Origin: a virus
IMG/VR virus record: IMGVR_UViG_3300047550_001118
Location: 1 to 33,965 of that record
Length of the DNA stretch: 33,965 nucleotides
Strand: one strand, 5' to 3'
Positions 12,947-21,044 of this stretch are shown here, piece after piece. Every line of letters begins with the position of its first letter. The stretch's first letter is position 1. The notes beneath the pieces are model-generated. The model was not told the DNA's origin. It did no database searches and was given only the letters and a program-made list of their open reading frames with translations. The translations under genes and the position numbers were made by a program.

Positions 12947-14062
12947 CTAAATTGTTATTGAGTAAGGATTGATGGGCGAAGTGTGGAATGAAACCTTCCA
13001 ATCATCATTGGTAATTTTGTGGTTCATTCCTTCAATCACAAGATTATATTGCAGGCTTCGTGAATCAACAGTCAAACGCTTAACACTTACCTGGTCGCCA
13101 ATTTCGCAGGCTAGAAAATCAGGATATAAGGTATTGAGATTCAAAGCACTGAAATCAACTTGCTTAGCAAAAGTAGTAGGCGTTGCTTGCTGGCGTGATT
13201 GATATAAAGCCAAATTAGTGCCACTAGTTTCGCTCAAGATAGGCGCATCAAATACTTTAGATGTTAAGCCATATGAATTTTTGCTTGGATTATAGGTTGA
13301 TGTCACCTTTGCGCTGGCGCCACGGTCCACAATTGCTTGATTGACAACATAATAAGTGCCTGGGTCAACAACTAATCCTTGATAGAGAACCGAGTTGGCA
13401 TCGCCTTGGTCTGAGAAAAGCAATTGAGTCGGACGTGAGAACTTGTCAGATAATGGCACCAGCGTGGCGACGCCGCTGCGAGAGATATAAAAACGACCCG
13501 CAATGGCATTCACAGCCTGGTTAATCATAGTCAGGCAAGATTTACCTTGGATTGTACTTTGCATCGTCACAGTGCCTGTTAGAGAGCGAGAAGCGCCACC
13601 TGGCCAACCAGCATAATCAAGCATTCGTCCTACGCGAGTTGCCGCTGTCTCTGAGTTTGCAAGTGCAGCCAAGACAGGGGCTTCGACTTCAGCAATGAAG
13701 GCAAGACCATCGTGGAAGGTCATCGTTACAGTTGGATAATGACCTTGGTTGACAATGCTTGATTCTAAATAGCCTTGATAGATTGTGTAAGCGGTAGATG
13801 CCCAAGTTGCCTGTATGCGCATCTGCAAGCCAGCCTTTAGATTTGGCGAGTAGGTGCCTGATGTATTATCTGGGTCATAATTGCCTGAATAATTATTGAA
13901 CACAATGCTGGCAATTCCTGATTGATTCAAAACATCATATTGTTTCAATCCACGGCGGATATTAGTTTCAAGAACATCTGTTGCAGTAACTGATGTCCAA
14001 GTAGAACTGATATAAAATTGAACTGCGATTGACGGCGCAGTTACCCCATCATAATTTGCCAC
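12947..14062 (-). CDS. Minor tail / baseplate hub-like protein
   Basis: Protein of 371 aa directly after the tape measure gene, the position of distal tail and hub proteins in siphoviruses. The sequence is beta-rich (ETNIRRGLKQYDVLNQSGIASIVFNNYSGNYDP, YQGYLESSIVNQGHYPTVTMTFHDGLAFIAEVEAP), consistent with actinophage minor tail proteins that bind fibres. GTG start shares a base with the tape-measure stop (TAGTG), and AGGA lies 7 bases upstream. No catalytic domain seen. Confidence 0.7.
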   Translation of the reverse strand: MANYDGVTAPSIAVQFYISSTWTSVTATDVLETNIRRGLKQYDVLNQSGIASIVFNNYSGNYDPDNTSGTYSPNLKAGLQMRIQATWASTAYTIYQGYLESSIVNQGHYPTVTMTFHDGLAFIAEVEAPVLAALANSETAATRVGRMLDYAGWPGGASRSLTGTVTMQSTIQGKSCLTMINQAVNAIAGRFYISRSGVATLVPLSDKFSRPTQLLFSDQGDANSVLYQGLVVDPGTYYVVNQAIVDRGASAKVTSTYNPSKNSYGLTSKVFDAPILSETSGTNLALYQSRQQATPTTFAKQVDFSALNLNTLYPDFLACEIGDQVSVKRLTVDSRSLQYNLVIEGMNHKITNDDWKVSFHTSPINPYSITI

Positions 14063-15705
14063 TATCTTGTCCTATGTAAAATGTTTAATGCGCCTGCGCG
14101 TTTAGCAAGTTGATTTTGTCTATTCGTAATGTCCACAACATAATCATCGGCAGTTCCGTGTGGCGTGGTTATGTTGACCGATACTTGTGGTGCATTTTTG
14201 TCAAACATTATATTGCCACCAGCAGAGCCATCGCCTTGGGCTGCAAGTGAGACGGTTGGTGATTTTGCAATTGTAGCCTGACGGTCAAGATTTGCTTTGA
14301 TTGAAGCAGCAGTTGCCTTGGCTTCAATTTCGGAAGTCATCAAACCTAAATTATATTTTTTAAGCATTGCATTGATAATTTTCTGCTCAATGCTAAGTTC
14401 TTTTTTCTTTGAACCATTGAGTTTATCTTGCGCATCTTTAAGTTTCTTTAAGATTGCTGCAAGACCCCCATCGGCTGCTGCATCTTCGGGCGTTTTAAGA
14501 ATGGTTCCCGTTGACATCTGAAAATTACCCAATGGCTTTTCAGCAGCCTTCATCAATTTATTTTTCTTGGCATTTTGAGCGCCTACGGTGCCTGCTGGAT
14601 AACCACCTTCACCTGTGGCAGAACTGCCTGACAAACTTAGAACCGCCAAAACGCCGACGGCAAGTTTTGCAAATTTCAGCAAACCGCCTGCAACCTTATA
14701 GAAGCGAGCAGTTGCAGTGGCTGCGCCATTGGCTCCAATAGTGATTAGACCAAAGGCAACAGCAACTCCTTGCAGTCCTATTATGAATGCTGCTATTTTA
14801 GAAGTTATGAACAAGGCAGCAATGGCAATTGCTAATACCTTAATTAGTCCAAGATTTTCACTTATCCATTGAGAGAATGACAATAAGATGCCTATGAATT
14901 TGATTGCTATTTCAGCGGCTTTTTGTAAACCTTTGACGAGGCCTTCCTTGTTTTCTTTGATAAATTTCTCAATTTGTGGCAATACTTTTTTCTGAATAGT
15001 ATCTGCAAACTTTTCAATGACAGGCAAAAGGGCATAGCCCAAAGTCTCAAGGATTTCACCAAAGCGAATGCGCATTATTTGCAAACGATATTCTAATGTT
15101 CCAGCCCTAGAAGCAGCAGAACCTTGCGTTGCTTTTGCTACTTCAGCAAGGATTGCTCCAAAATCCTTAGATTTAATTGTTGCAGCATCAAGGCTTGGAA
15201 CAAGTTTCTGCAAACTCTTAAAGTTGCCTTGCATTGCGCGAGTGATTGCATTTGTTGCAGTGCCTAAGTCAACGCCTGCAAACGCTGATACATCAAGGGC
15301 AGTTCCAAGTAATTCTTGAGCAGCACTGACTGAGCCAGTTACCGCCGCAAGTTTCGCCAAACTTGGCCTTAATTCATCATCGGCAACCCCAACTTGTAAT
15401 TGTAGTTTTGAAATATAATCTTCAACAGTAGAAATTGCTGCATTAGTTGCGCCTGTAGTATTGCGAAGGCTATTAGCAAGAAGGACTTGGCTCTTTTGGT
15501 CTGCCATTGCAGCCTGCACTGCATCTTTACCAATTTTGATAGCAAAAGCAGCCGCAGCAGCGCCAGCAATGGCAAATGCTTTTCCAACCTTTTTAGCAAA
15601 GGCATCAAAGTTCTTGCCCATCTTGGCAATATCTTTTTGAGCGGCTTTAGAACCTTTGTCAGAATACTGCGTCAGGATTCGCGCTACTACTGCGCCAACT
15701 GCCAT
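14062..15705 (-). CDS. Tape measure protein
   Basis: Protein of 547 aa, the largest helical tail gene. It opens with a basic amphipathic segment (KAAQKDIAKMGKNFDAFAKKVGKAFA) and an Ala-rich helix, and carries a hydrophobic block (about 275-360) before a polar C-terminal part. It sets tail length and helps DNA ejection. At about 1.5 angstrom per residue this predicts a tail of roughly 80 nm, short for a siphovirus. It follows the chaperone genes as expected. No peptidase or muramidase domain recognised. Confidence 0.88.
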   Translation of the reverse strand: MAVGAVVARILTQYSDKGSKAAQKDIAKMGKNFDAFAKKVGKAFAIAGAAAAAFAIKIGKDAVQAAMADQKSQVLLANSLRNTTGATNAAISTVEDYISKLQLQVGVADDELRPSLAKLAAVTGSVSAAQELLGTALDVSAFAGVDLGTATNAITRAMQGNFKSLQKLVPSLDAATIKSKDFGAILAEVAKATQGSAASRAGTLEYRLQIMRIRFGEILETLGYALLPVIEKFADTIQKKVLPQIEKFIKENKEGLVKGLQKAAEIAIKFIGILLSFSQWISENLGLIKVLAIAIAALFITSKIAAFIIGLQGVAVAFGLITIGANGAATATARFYKVAGGLLKFAKLAVGVLAVLSLSGSSATGEGGYPAGTVGAQNAKKNKLMKAAEKPLGNFQMSTGTILKTPEDAAADGGLAAILKKLKDAQDKLNGSKKKELSIEQKIINAMLKKYNLGLMTSEIEAKATAASIKANLDRQATIAKSPTVSLAAQGDGSAGGNIMFDKNAPQVSVNITTPHGTADDYVVDITNRQNQLAKRAGALNILHRTR

Positions 15706-15706
15706 C

Positions 15707-16288
15707 TTATGCCTGCTCTCTGTTCAAATGTTTCTGTAATTCTGCTTTGGCTTCATCAAGAGCCTTTTTCACATTGGCTTCAATTTTAGCGCGGTCTTTA
15801 TCAACAACACGCCATATCAAACGCGAAGCAGGTTTGAATCTGGCTGACAATGTGCGCATAAATTGTTCGCCTTGGCTGCGACCTGTTGCCTCTTTACCAC
15901 TAAGCCGACCAGCAATTTCAAAGATAGCACCAGCGGCTGATTTATTTATCAAAGCACCAGCACTGGTTGTGTAATCGCGTCTGACTTTGCCTTGTGCCTT
16001 GGTTTTGCGAATGCCTGCAACAACTGTTCCAGTATTCCAGGCAGGCCAGCCAGCGCCACCACGCGAACTCCTTTGCGGGTTGGCGGCATCATACGTCCGC
16101 CAACCGCTCATTGGAGTATCTGTTTTGCCATTGCTAATGTTGCGCACAATGCCGTGAGCATCGCGTTCGGCGTTGGCAAGTTCGGTGTTAATTACTTTAT
16201 TGAATCTACGAACAGCAGATTTATCAAATTCTTTTAAGGCATCAACAGTTTCTTTGATACCTGTTAGAACTATGACTTCATCCGCCAT
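15707..16288 (-). CDS. HK97-gp10-like tail protein
   Basis: Protein of 193 aa. The N-terminal part (TGIKETVDALKEFDKSAVRRFNKVINTELANAERDAH) and the central basic region resemble HK97 gp10-like neck or tail-completion proteins. In most phages that gene stands before the major tail protein; here it is between the chaperones and the tape measure. The start lies within the last codons of the frameshifted chaperone frame, so it may be translated by coupling. The function is uncertain. Confidence 0.45.
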   Translation of the reverse strand: MADEVIVLTGIKETVDALKEFDKSAVRRFNKVINTELANAERDAHGIVRNISNGKTDTPMSGWRTYDAANPQRSSRGGAGWPAWNTGTVVAGIRKTKAQGKVRRDYTTSAGALINKSAAGAIFEIAGRLSGKEATGRSQGEQFMRTLSARFKPASRLIWRVVDKDRAKIEANVKKALDEAKAELQKHLNREQA

Positions 16289-16684
16289 TTTTCTTTGCCC
16301 GCTCTTTCAAATAGATTCCAATTGCTTCAATGATACCTTCAGGGGCATCAAGTAAATCAATCGGTGAAATGCCTGTCTCCACCGCAATTGCCGCAACTGT
16401 GTAAGTTAGGCTTTCGCGGTGGATTCGAAATTTGGGTCTGCATCCAATTCGGCGCTCAAAATTGTATCCAGATATTCAGGACCAAAAGGTTTGACCACTA
16501 CTCCATTAACCTGTTGCGCTTTCCAACATAACCAATAGATGTGTTCAATTCTTTGTTCCTCCCCTATCAACTTAGGCAGTCCTTTGCCAAAGTTCTGTTC
16601 AAAAGCGACGATGATGCGTGGAGTCAGTTTATAGACCGACTCATTGCCATCAACGGTTTTTACTTTTATTGCTAATCCATCCAT
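16278..16684 (-). CDS. Tail assembly chaperone, -1 frameshift (GT-like) product
   Basis: A second frame in the -1 register opens upstream of the slippery site and continues past the stop of the 92-aa protein to TGA at 16278-16280. It encodes a clean helical domain (SLTYTVAAIAVETGISPIDL, then APEGIIEAIGIYLKERAKK). Joined at the slippery site, the fusion is 135 aa. This is the lambda G/GT arrangement: both products bind the tape measure protein during tail assembly, and the fusion is made in a small share of rounds. Conserved in position among long-tailed phages; here the slip site is explicit. Confidence 0.8.
16406..16684 (-). CDS. Tail assembly chaperone, zero-frame (G-like) product
   Basis: Protein of 92 aa: a beta-rich N-terminal domain (GLAIKVKTVDGNESVYKLTPRIIVAFEQNF) followed by helix-forming sequence with Trp51 and Trp54 (IYWLCWKAQQ) and a Pro-rich turn. 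It lies between the major tail proteins and the tape measure, as chaperones do. AGGGGG lies 7 bases before the ATG. It ends at TAA 16406-16408 after the slip site. Confidence 0.82.
   Translation of the reverse strand: MDGLAIKVKTVDGNESVYKLTPRIIVAFEQNFGKGLPKLIGEEQRIEHIYWLCWKAQQVNGVVVKPFGPEYLDTILSAELDADPNFESTAKA
16427..16436 (-). promoter_or_regulatory. Slippery site for -1 programmed frameshift
   Basis: On the minus strand CCCAAATTTC is read in the zero frame as C-CCA-AAT-TTC. It holds two overlapping X-XXY-YYZ heptamers, CCCAAAT and AAATTTC, both in the right phase. A slip moves CCA-AAT to CCC-AAA and enters the -1 chaperone frame 19 bases before the zero-frame stop. Confidence 0.8.
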
Positions 16685-16704
16685 CTTAGTTCCCCCTTAT
16701 ATTA

Positions 16705-17127
16705 TTAGGATGTTGCTTTTGTAATTGCACCTGAGATTGGCCAGGATACCGAGACAGTGGCTAGTTCGCCAACGCTGCCTGATACTGATTGCCATTCTGT
16801 AATCAACGCGCTGAAACTGTATTTTGGATTTGTTGCGGACGCTGCTGCGCTGGTCGGACGAACCTCCATCGCAACTGCTGTACCAATTTTGGTAGTTGCA
16901 TCGCTTGGATAAATCAAAGTCTCAAGAGCGCCAGAAGCAAAGTCCTGGTTGAATTCAAGAACCACTTGATTATCACGGAGGCCAGCCACACGCGTTCTGC
17001 TGGTGCTGCCCATACTTGTGGTTTCCACCACATCTAGTGTTGAAGATAATGTCACTGACGTGACATATTGTGAGATGTCGGTGCTTGCAAGCACGACATA
17101 TGCATCAGTTAAAACAAGGCGGGCCAT
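16705..17127 (-). CDS. Major tail protein, copy 2
   Basis: Protein of 140 aa, beta-rich and Thr/Ser/Val-rich like tail-tube proteins (SVTLSSTLDVVETTSMGSTSRTRVAGLRDNQVVLEFNQDF, ending SGSVGELATVSVSWPISGAITK). It is clearly paralogous to the gene just upstream (17131-17544) over its full length, with conserved start (MAR-VLTD), centre (TRVAGL-DN) and end. AAAGGAG lies 8 bases before the ATG. It stands immediately before the chaperone gene, the normal place for a major tail protein. Confidence 0.78.
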   Translation of the reverse strand: MARLVLTDAYVVLASTDISQYVTSVTLSSTLDVVETTSMGSTSRTRVAGLRDNQVVLEFNQDFASGALETLIYPSDATTKIGTAVAMEVRPTSAAASATNPKYSFSALITEWQSVSGSVGELATVSVSWPISGAITKATS

Positions 17128-17130
17128 TAG

Positions 17131-17544
17131 TTATACTCCTTTTGTAATTGCGCCTGAAATTGGCCAGGTCACGGATGCCGTGGCTAATTCTCCCACACTG
17201 CCTGATAACTCTTGCCATTCTGAGACAAGCGCTGAAAAAGTCAGAGAGGGATTTGTTGCAGATACTGCATCACTTGTTGGCTTCACAACCACTGTGGTTA
17301 GTGTGCCAAGTAGTGGGTAAATTGTTTGCTCAACCGAGGATGTTGCAAAGTCCTGGTGGAACTCTAGTGTCACCGAATTATCGGCAAGGCCCGCAACGCG
17401 GGTACGGCCAGCAGCAATTGTTGAACTAAATGCACTGGTGTCAATCACATCTTCAGACGTCGAAATTGTGACGCTCGCAATATGGTCAGATAAATTTACT
17501 GAATTTATCACGACTGACACATCTGTTAAGACTATGCGTGCCAT
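17131..17544 (-). CDS. Major tail protein, copy 1
   Basis: Protein of 137 aa, paralogue of the next gene (shared SATNP, FSAL-SEWQ, SGSVGELAT-SV-WPISGAITK). The central loop (STIAAGRTRVAGLADNS) differs in length. Either both form the tube, or one is a minor or decoration subunit. ATG 17544 overlaps the stop of the 57-aa gene (TAATG); GGAG is 10 bases upstream. A longer TTG start at 17634 is not needed. Confidence 0.76.
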   Translation of the reverse strand: MARIVLTDVSVVINSVNLSDHIASVTISTSEDVIDTSAFSSTIAAGRTRVAGLADNSVTLEFHQDFATSSVEQTIYPLLGTLTTVVVKPTSDAVSATNPSLTFSALVSEWQELSGSVGELATASVTWPISGAITKGV

Positions 17545-17717
17545 TATTTGGTTTCTCCTTCTTGTGTCGGTACTGCTTTTGCGGTTTGTGCTGACACAAG
17601 ATGACCACCTGCGACTAACGCCGCAACATTGCATCCTGCTTCAAGCAGTTCTTTTTCTGTCATTGCTTCGCCTTTTTTCTTCAAAGCAAAACTGTCAGAA
17701 TTTACTATGTATCCCAT
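17544..17717 (-). CDS. Small hypothetical protein (57 aa) of the tail module
   Basis: ORF of 57 codons between the tail terminator and the first major tail protein. AAGGAG lies 6 bases before the ATG, and the stop shares a base with the next ATG. The product has a short beta start (MGYIVNSDSFALKKKGE), an Ala/Val-rich centre and a polar tail. Not recognised. The overlaps and the ribosome-binding site support coding. Confidence 0.62.
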   Translation of the reverse strand: MGYIVNSDSFALKKKGEAMTEKELLEAGCNVAALVAGGHLVSAQTAKAVPTQEGETK

Positions 17718-18125
17718 TTATTCTCCTTGGCCCCATACGGTGATTCGATAGCGATAAGATATGAATTCCACATCTCCAGCCATAAATGTTCCAGATTCGG
17801 CTGAAGTAACACGCAAGGTGTTGCAGGCGCCACCAAGAGTCAAATCTGACTCAATGGCTGCCTTAATGGAATAGTCTCCAGAGCCTTGCAGGTATTTATC
17901 TAGGTTATCCTGCGCCGAACGCTCTGAGTGGCGTTGAACAATGACATAAACATCAACATTGGCTTGGTCTAGCCCGCGTGAGTTGTTCAAGTCGAAGGTA
18001 AAATCTAATTGGCCAACAACTGCTGCTGGCGGTTGTGGCAGGTCTGGAATCAGGTCATAACAACGCAGACCTTTGATGGTTTGAAGATTCTTTTTAAGAC
18101 CATCACGGACGGAACTGGGTTTCAT
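17718..18125 (-). CDS. Tail terminator-like protein
   Basis: Protein of 135 aa between the connector and the tail-tube genes, the place of gpU/gp10-type tail terminators. The sequence fits: a short N-terminal helix (RDGLKKNLQTIKGLRCYDLIPDLPQPPAAVVG) and then strands with a conserved-looking end (VEFISYRYRITVWGQGE). It would cap the tail tube and join it to the head. Starts in an ATGA overlap with the connector gene. Confidence 0.62.
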   Translation of the reverse strand: MKPSSVRDGLKKNLQTIKGLRCYDLIPDLPQPPAAVVGQLDFTFDLNNSRGLDQANVDVYVIVQRHSERSAQDNLDKYLQGSGDYSIKAAIESDLTLGGACNTLRVTSAESGTFMAGDVEFISYRYRITVWGQGE

Positions 18126-18730
18126 TTTGCCATCCAGGAAACTTTACGGAATGGACGAAGCAGAACTTCAACATCTGGGTCTAGTCGAGAACCTAGACGA
18201 ACAGTTCCAATCTCTGGACTGCCAGCAATACCAAAAGGTGATTGACGGCGCACAAAGAGTCTTGATGCTTGAATCTTGGTTGCCATTTGAACTTCATTTG
18301 GAATTGCAGACCAACCCCAAACTGCTTTGACTCTTACTGATTGTGGCAAGTTGTAAGGAAAGATGTATGAGCCGATGGCAAGCAATCTAGTCCAAGGCCA
18401 TCCACGGCGAGGGTTATTCACAGGCTCAACCATATAATCAGAAGTTGCCCACACGGTTGTGTATAACTGGTCAAAGTTATCATCTGTGGCAATTTCACTG
18501 ATGTAATAGGTGTCATCAATGTTAGTTGTCCACCAATCTTGGGCAGTGTAATAACGTGTTACTGGAGCAGCGGTAGTTCCGTCTTTGTAAAAGAATCTGC
18601 CTGTGTAGTCATCAACCATTCTGCTTGCAGCCATAATTGCTGCTTCCAGTGAAGTATCATCTTGGATGTCATCAATCCCTAGAGATGTTTTCAGGTCTGA
18701 CAATGTGCAGTAGGCGTTTGTTAGTGCCAC
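18122..18730 (-). CDS. Head-tail connector (gp6-like adaptor)
   Basis: Protein of 202 aa. The N-terminal half is helical and fits the gp6-type adaptor fold (YCTLSDLKTSLGIDDIQDDTSLEAAIMAASRMVDDYTGRFF). The end has the typical KIQASRLFVRRQSPFG and DPDVEVLLRPFRK. It binds the portal ring. GTG 18730, with GAGG 8 bases upstream, is preferred over TTG 18760. Gene order capsid, (glycosyltransferase), connector, tail terminator is normal except for the inserted enzyme. Confidence 0.72.
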   Translation of the reverse strand: MALTNAYCTLSDLKTSLGIDDIQDDTSLEAAIMAASRMVDDYTGRFFYKDGTTAAPVTRYYTAQDWWTTNIDDTYYISEIATDDNFDQLYTTVWATSDYMVEPVNNPRRGWPWTRLLAIGSYIFPYNLPQSVRVKAVWGWSAIPNEVQMATKIQASRLFVRRQSPFGIAGSPEIGTVRLGSRLDPDVEVLLRPFRKVSWMAK

Positions 18731-18824
18731 GCTTTTTCCTCTTCTCTGCCTTTGGTGCAATTGCCCGTTCTAAATCGGGCGTTGCGGTTGCGGTTTCTTT
18801 CCGCCAAAACTTTATTCTTTCCAC
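18672..18824 (-). CDS. Possible small basic protein (50 aa)
   Basis: A GTG-started frame of 50 codons fills the 81-base gap between the glycosyltransferase and the connector and overlaps both (13 and 59 bases). The product is strongly basic (KAEKRKKRGTNKRLLH). No good ribosome-binding site is visible. It may be chance; listed because the gap is otherwise empty. Confidence 0.25.
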   Translation of the reverse strand: MERIKFWRKETATATPDLERAIAPKAEKRKKRGTNKRLLHIVRPENISRD

Positions 18825-19495
18825 GATAAGTGGTGTCTTTCATCCAGCCAATACGATTTCTGATGTGGCAAAATGGCTCCTGTGTGAACGTGTATCGGGA
18901 AGCCTAATTGTCTTACACGGCGTGAAAACAGCAAATCTTCGCTAATCCAGTTACCATCAATCGGGCCATCCCAGAACCAACACCAATCTTTGCCTTGATT
19001 TGGGTCGGCTTCTTCACGCATCTTTTCAAGCACACTTCGGTGAATCAAGAGGCATCCAGTTCCGCAAGCATCAATTTGAAATACTGAATTGCGGTCATAT
19101 TTGAACAAAGGCAAAAAGCCTTCTGGCACATCTTGAAAAATTGCTGGCACTGGCTTTGGGTATAAATGTTTGTGTGCATCAAATGCTGCAAAGACTAGCG
19201 CCGAAACAACTGGTCGCTCTTTATCGTGAGCGGTTTGGATAAGTAAATCAAATACTTCTGTGGAAAGTTGTTCATCCACATCAATCATCAAAAGCCAATC
19301 AGAATCGGTATTCTCTAAGAATGCCTTCACTATGCGATTGCGCATTTTAGAAAGTAATCCAGAGCCTTTGATTCTGACAAATGGCCCTAATTTGTCACGG
19401 CGGTCTTGGCAGAGTTGAAACATTCTATATGCCCACGCCGCGTTGACAGTGCCTGGGTCACAGGCGCCAATTGAAACTTTGTGTCCTGTTTTCAT
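18812..19495 (-). CDS. GT-A type glycosyltransferase
   Basis: Protein of 227 aa. A nucleotide-sugar-binding DxD sits in LLMIDVDEQ (Asp72, Asp74) after a Rossmann-like start; further motifs are DACGTGCLLIHRSVLEKM and WISEDLLFSRRVRQLGFPIHVHTG, which fit the acceptor side and the ED motif of family-2-like enzymes. It would transfer a sugar, possibly to capsid or adhesin proteins. It is inserted between the capsid and connector genes. ATG 19495 with CGGGGGA upstream; that site is complementary to the loop of the preceding hairpin. A longer TTG start (19564) would read through the hairpin. Confidence 0.78.
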   Translation of the reverse strand: MKTGHKVSIGACDPGTVNAAWAYRMFQLCQDRRDKLGPFVRIKGSGLLSKMRNRIVKAFLENTDSDWLLMIDVDEQLSTEVFDLLIQTAHDKERPVVSALVFAAFDAHKHLYPKPVPAIFQDVPEGFLPLFKYDRNSVFQIDACGTGCLLIHRSVLEKMREEADPNQGKDWCWFWDGPIDGNWISEDLLFSRRVRQLGFPIHVHTGAILPHQKSYWLDERHHLSWKE

Positions 19496-19499
19496 TGAT

Positions 19500-19560
19500 T
19501 CCCCCGAATCATTATGAAGCGTAGGAGCAGGCAAGTCGGGGGATTCCCACCTGCTCCTAC
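19500..19560 (-). promoter_or_regulatory. Hairpin with loop complementary to the next ribosome-binding site
   Basis: GTAGGAGCAGG (19521-19531) pairs perfectly with CCTGCTCCTAC (19550-19560), with an 18-base loop. In the leftward RNA the loop carries UCCCCCGA (19536-19543), the exact complement of UCGGGGGA (19500-19507) which holds the ribosome-binding site of the glycosyltransferase gene. No T-run follows the stem. It could be a capsid mRNA 3' end, an attenuator, or a pseudoknot limiting glycosyltransferase translation. Confidence 0.55.
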
Positions 19561-19585
19561 ACAACTATTTAGTTATTCCTTCAGA

Positions 19586-20926
19586 TTAGAAGGATGGTGC
19601 AACTAGACCAGTTCCTGAAATGATGGAAGCGGCTGCTGCATATCTCTGAGCAGTGAAGGCAGAGAAGCCATAAACAACAGTCTTGATGGTTAGGCTACCT
19701 GGGGTAGTTGCATCAAAACGTAGTGAGAATGGTGAACCTGGTTGCTCCCATAGGTGCATTTCGCGAGCATCAACAAGATAGATTTCATCTTGGTTGGTTG
19801 CTGCGCCGTAAGTTGTTCCTACGTTTGCATCTGTGATGATTGGCAAACCAAGTAGTTGATAACCTGAGTTTGCATACTGAGCAACGCCTGCGCCAGTTGA
19901 TACTGCATTCTGTGGAACTCCAGCGGCTGGAACAACCAATGGACGACCAGCAGTATCAGTGGATGCTAGCAAAAATGCTAGGCGGCGTGGGTGCATAATC
20001 CAGTGAGTTGGTGTTGTGAACACATTGCTCTGAATTTTTTGCAGTGCATCTGCCAACTTTGGATAAAGTAACGCAGTCGTTGGAGCAGTTGAAGTGAAAG
20101 TAACTGAATTTCCACCAGCATTGCGAATACCTGTGAACTGACCATTGCTACCAGAGCCATTTAGGACCTGATTATCAAGAGTTGTGTGCCAAGAACGGAT
20201 AAGGTCAGCAACAACGAATGTGTCAATGCCTGTTCCGCGCTCAATTGCTTGGCGTGATAGGTCTTGCTGTCCAGCGATTGTGCGTACTGGAACTGAGAGC
20301 AGAGTGTCATCAGCATCAGTTTCGGAAACAGCAGTGTTCTGTGTCTCCTGAATTGCTGTTGATGTACCTGTGGTCATACGGCTGATTTCTAGCGACATAC
20401 CAGCGGCAGGAAGTGCCATCTTGTTTGTTGCGAAGTCAGCAGTTGGGCGACCTGCGCGAGCAAGAGGTGCTGCAAGGTCAACTAGATATTGTGGAACAAC
20501 AAGTCCAGCGAAGTTTGATGTATCAACATCGCGACGCTCAACTGATTCTTCCTTCATATGACGTGCTAGGCGCTCTTGTGCGCTGTAATCGCCACGGACC
20601 TGTGCATTGAATGCATCACGGACGAATGAAGTTCCGTTGTCTGGGCGGTAGGTACGCTCTTCGCGTACGATTGAAGTTGTTGCCTTTGGTAGTGCTTCTG
20701 CAACAACAGAACGTGCCTCTGCTGCCTTTGCATCTGCAACTGCCTGAGCAGTTAACTTCTCAATTTTTGCATCGAGCGAGCGTGATTCTTCAACGAGGGC
20801 ATCAACCTTTTCGGTTTCCTCTGCTGTGAGGTCGGTGCGGTTCTCGGCGGCTACTGCCTCAAGAACTGCATCCATTTCAGCCTTCACTGCATCACGGCGC
20901 TCAATTACTTTGTCAACATATGACAT
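19586..20926 (-). CDS. HK97-type major capsid protein
   Basis: Protein of 446 aa. Residues 1-95 or so form a coiled-coil delta domain (VIERRDAVKAEMDAVLEAVAAE, LVEESRSLDAKIEKLTAQA), which guides assembly and is removed by the protease. The HK97 core then runs from about 150 to the end (FAGLVVPQYLVDLAAPLARAGRPTADF, WHTTLDNQVLNG, GFSAFTAQRYAAAASI). ATG 20926 with AAGGAG 10 bases upstream is preferred over a longer start at 20986. Protease and portal genes precede it in the leftward order. Confidence 0.9.
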   Translation of the reverse strand: MSYVDKVIERRDAVKAEMDAVLEAVAAENRTDLTAEETEKVDALVEESRSLDAKIEKLTAQAVADAKAAEARSVVAEALPKATTSIVREERTYRPDNGTSFVRDAFNAQVRGDYSAQERLARHMKEESVERRDVDTSNFAGLVVPQYLVDLAAPLARAGRPTADFATNKMALPAAGMSLEISRMTTGTSTAIQETQNTAVSETDADDTLLSVPVRTIAGQQDLSRQAIERGTGIDTFVVADLIRSWHTTLDNQVLNGSGSNGQFTGIRNAGGNSVTFTSTAPTTALLYPKLADALQKIQSNVFTTPTHWIMHPRRLAFLLASTDTAGRPLVVPAAGVPQNAVSTGAGVAQYANSGYQLLGLPIITDANVGTTYGAATNQDEIYLVDAREMHLWEQPGSPFSLRFDATTPGSLTIKTVVYGFSAFTAQRYAAAASIISGTGLVAPSF

Positions 20927-21044
20927 TGTTTGAGTTCTCCTTGTGAGTGTTTGTAAGGTTCCGAGGTGGTGGCGATGATAATTCACGGCGCTTGCGGGTG
21001 TGAGTCTCGCTCCGACTTCGTAATCTGCTCGAATGAGCAGAAAT

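Noticed and set aside
19521-19560. Intrinsic terminator after the capsid gene
   Set aside because: The stem is strong but no T-run follows in the leftward direction; regulation or RNA stability is more likely.
21025-21040. Hairpin CTGCTC-GAAT-GAGCAG between protease and capsid genes
   Set aside because: Only 6 bp with no T-run; it may stabilise the capsid leader but cannot be assigned. No good promoter was found in the 118-base gap.
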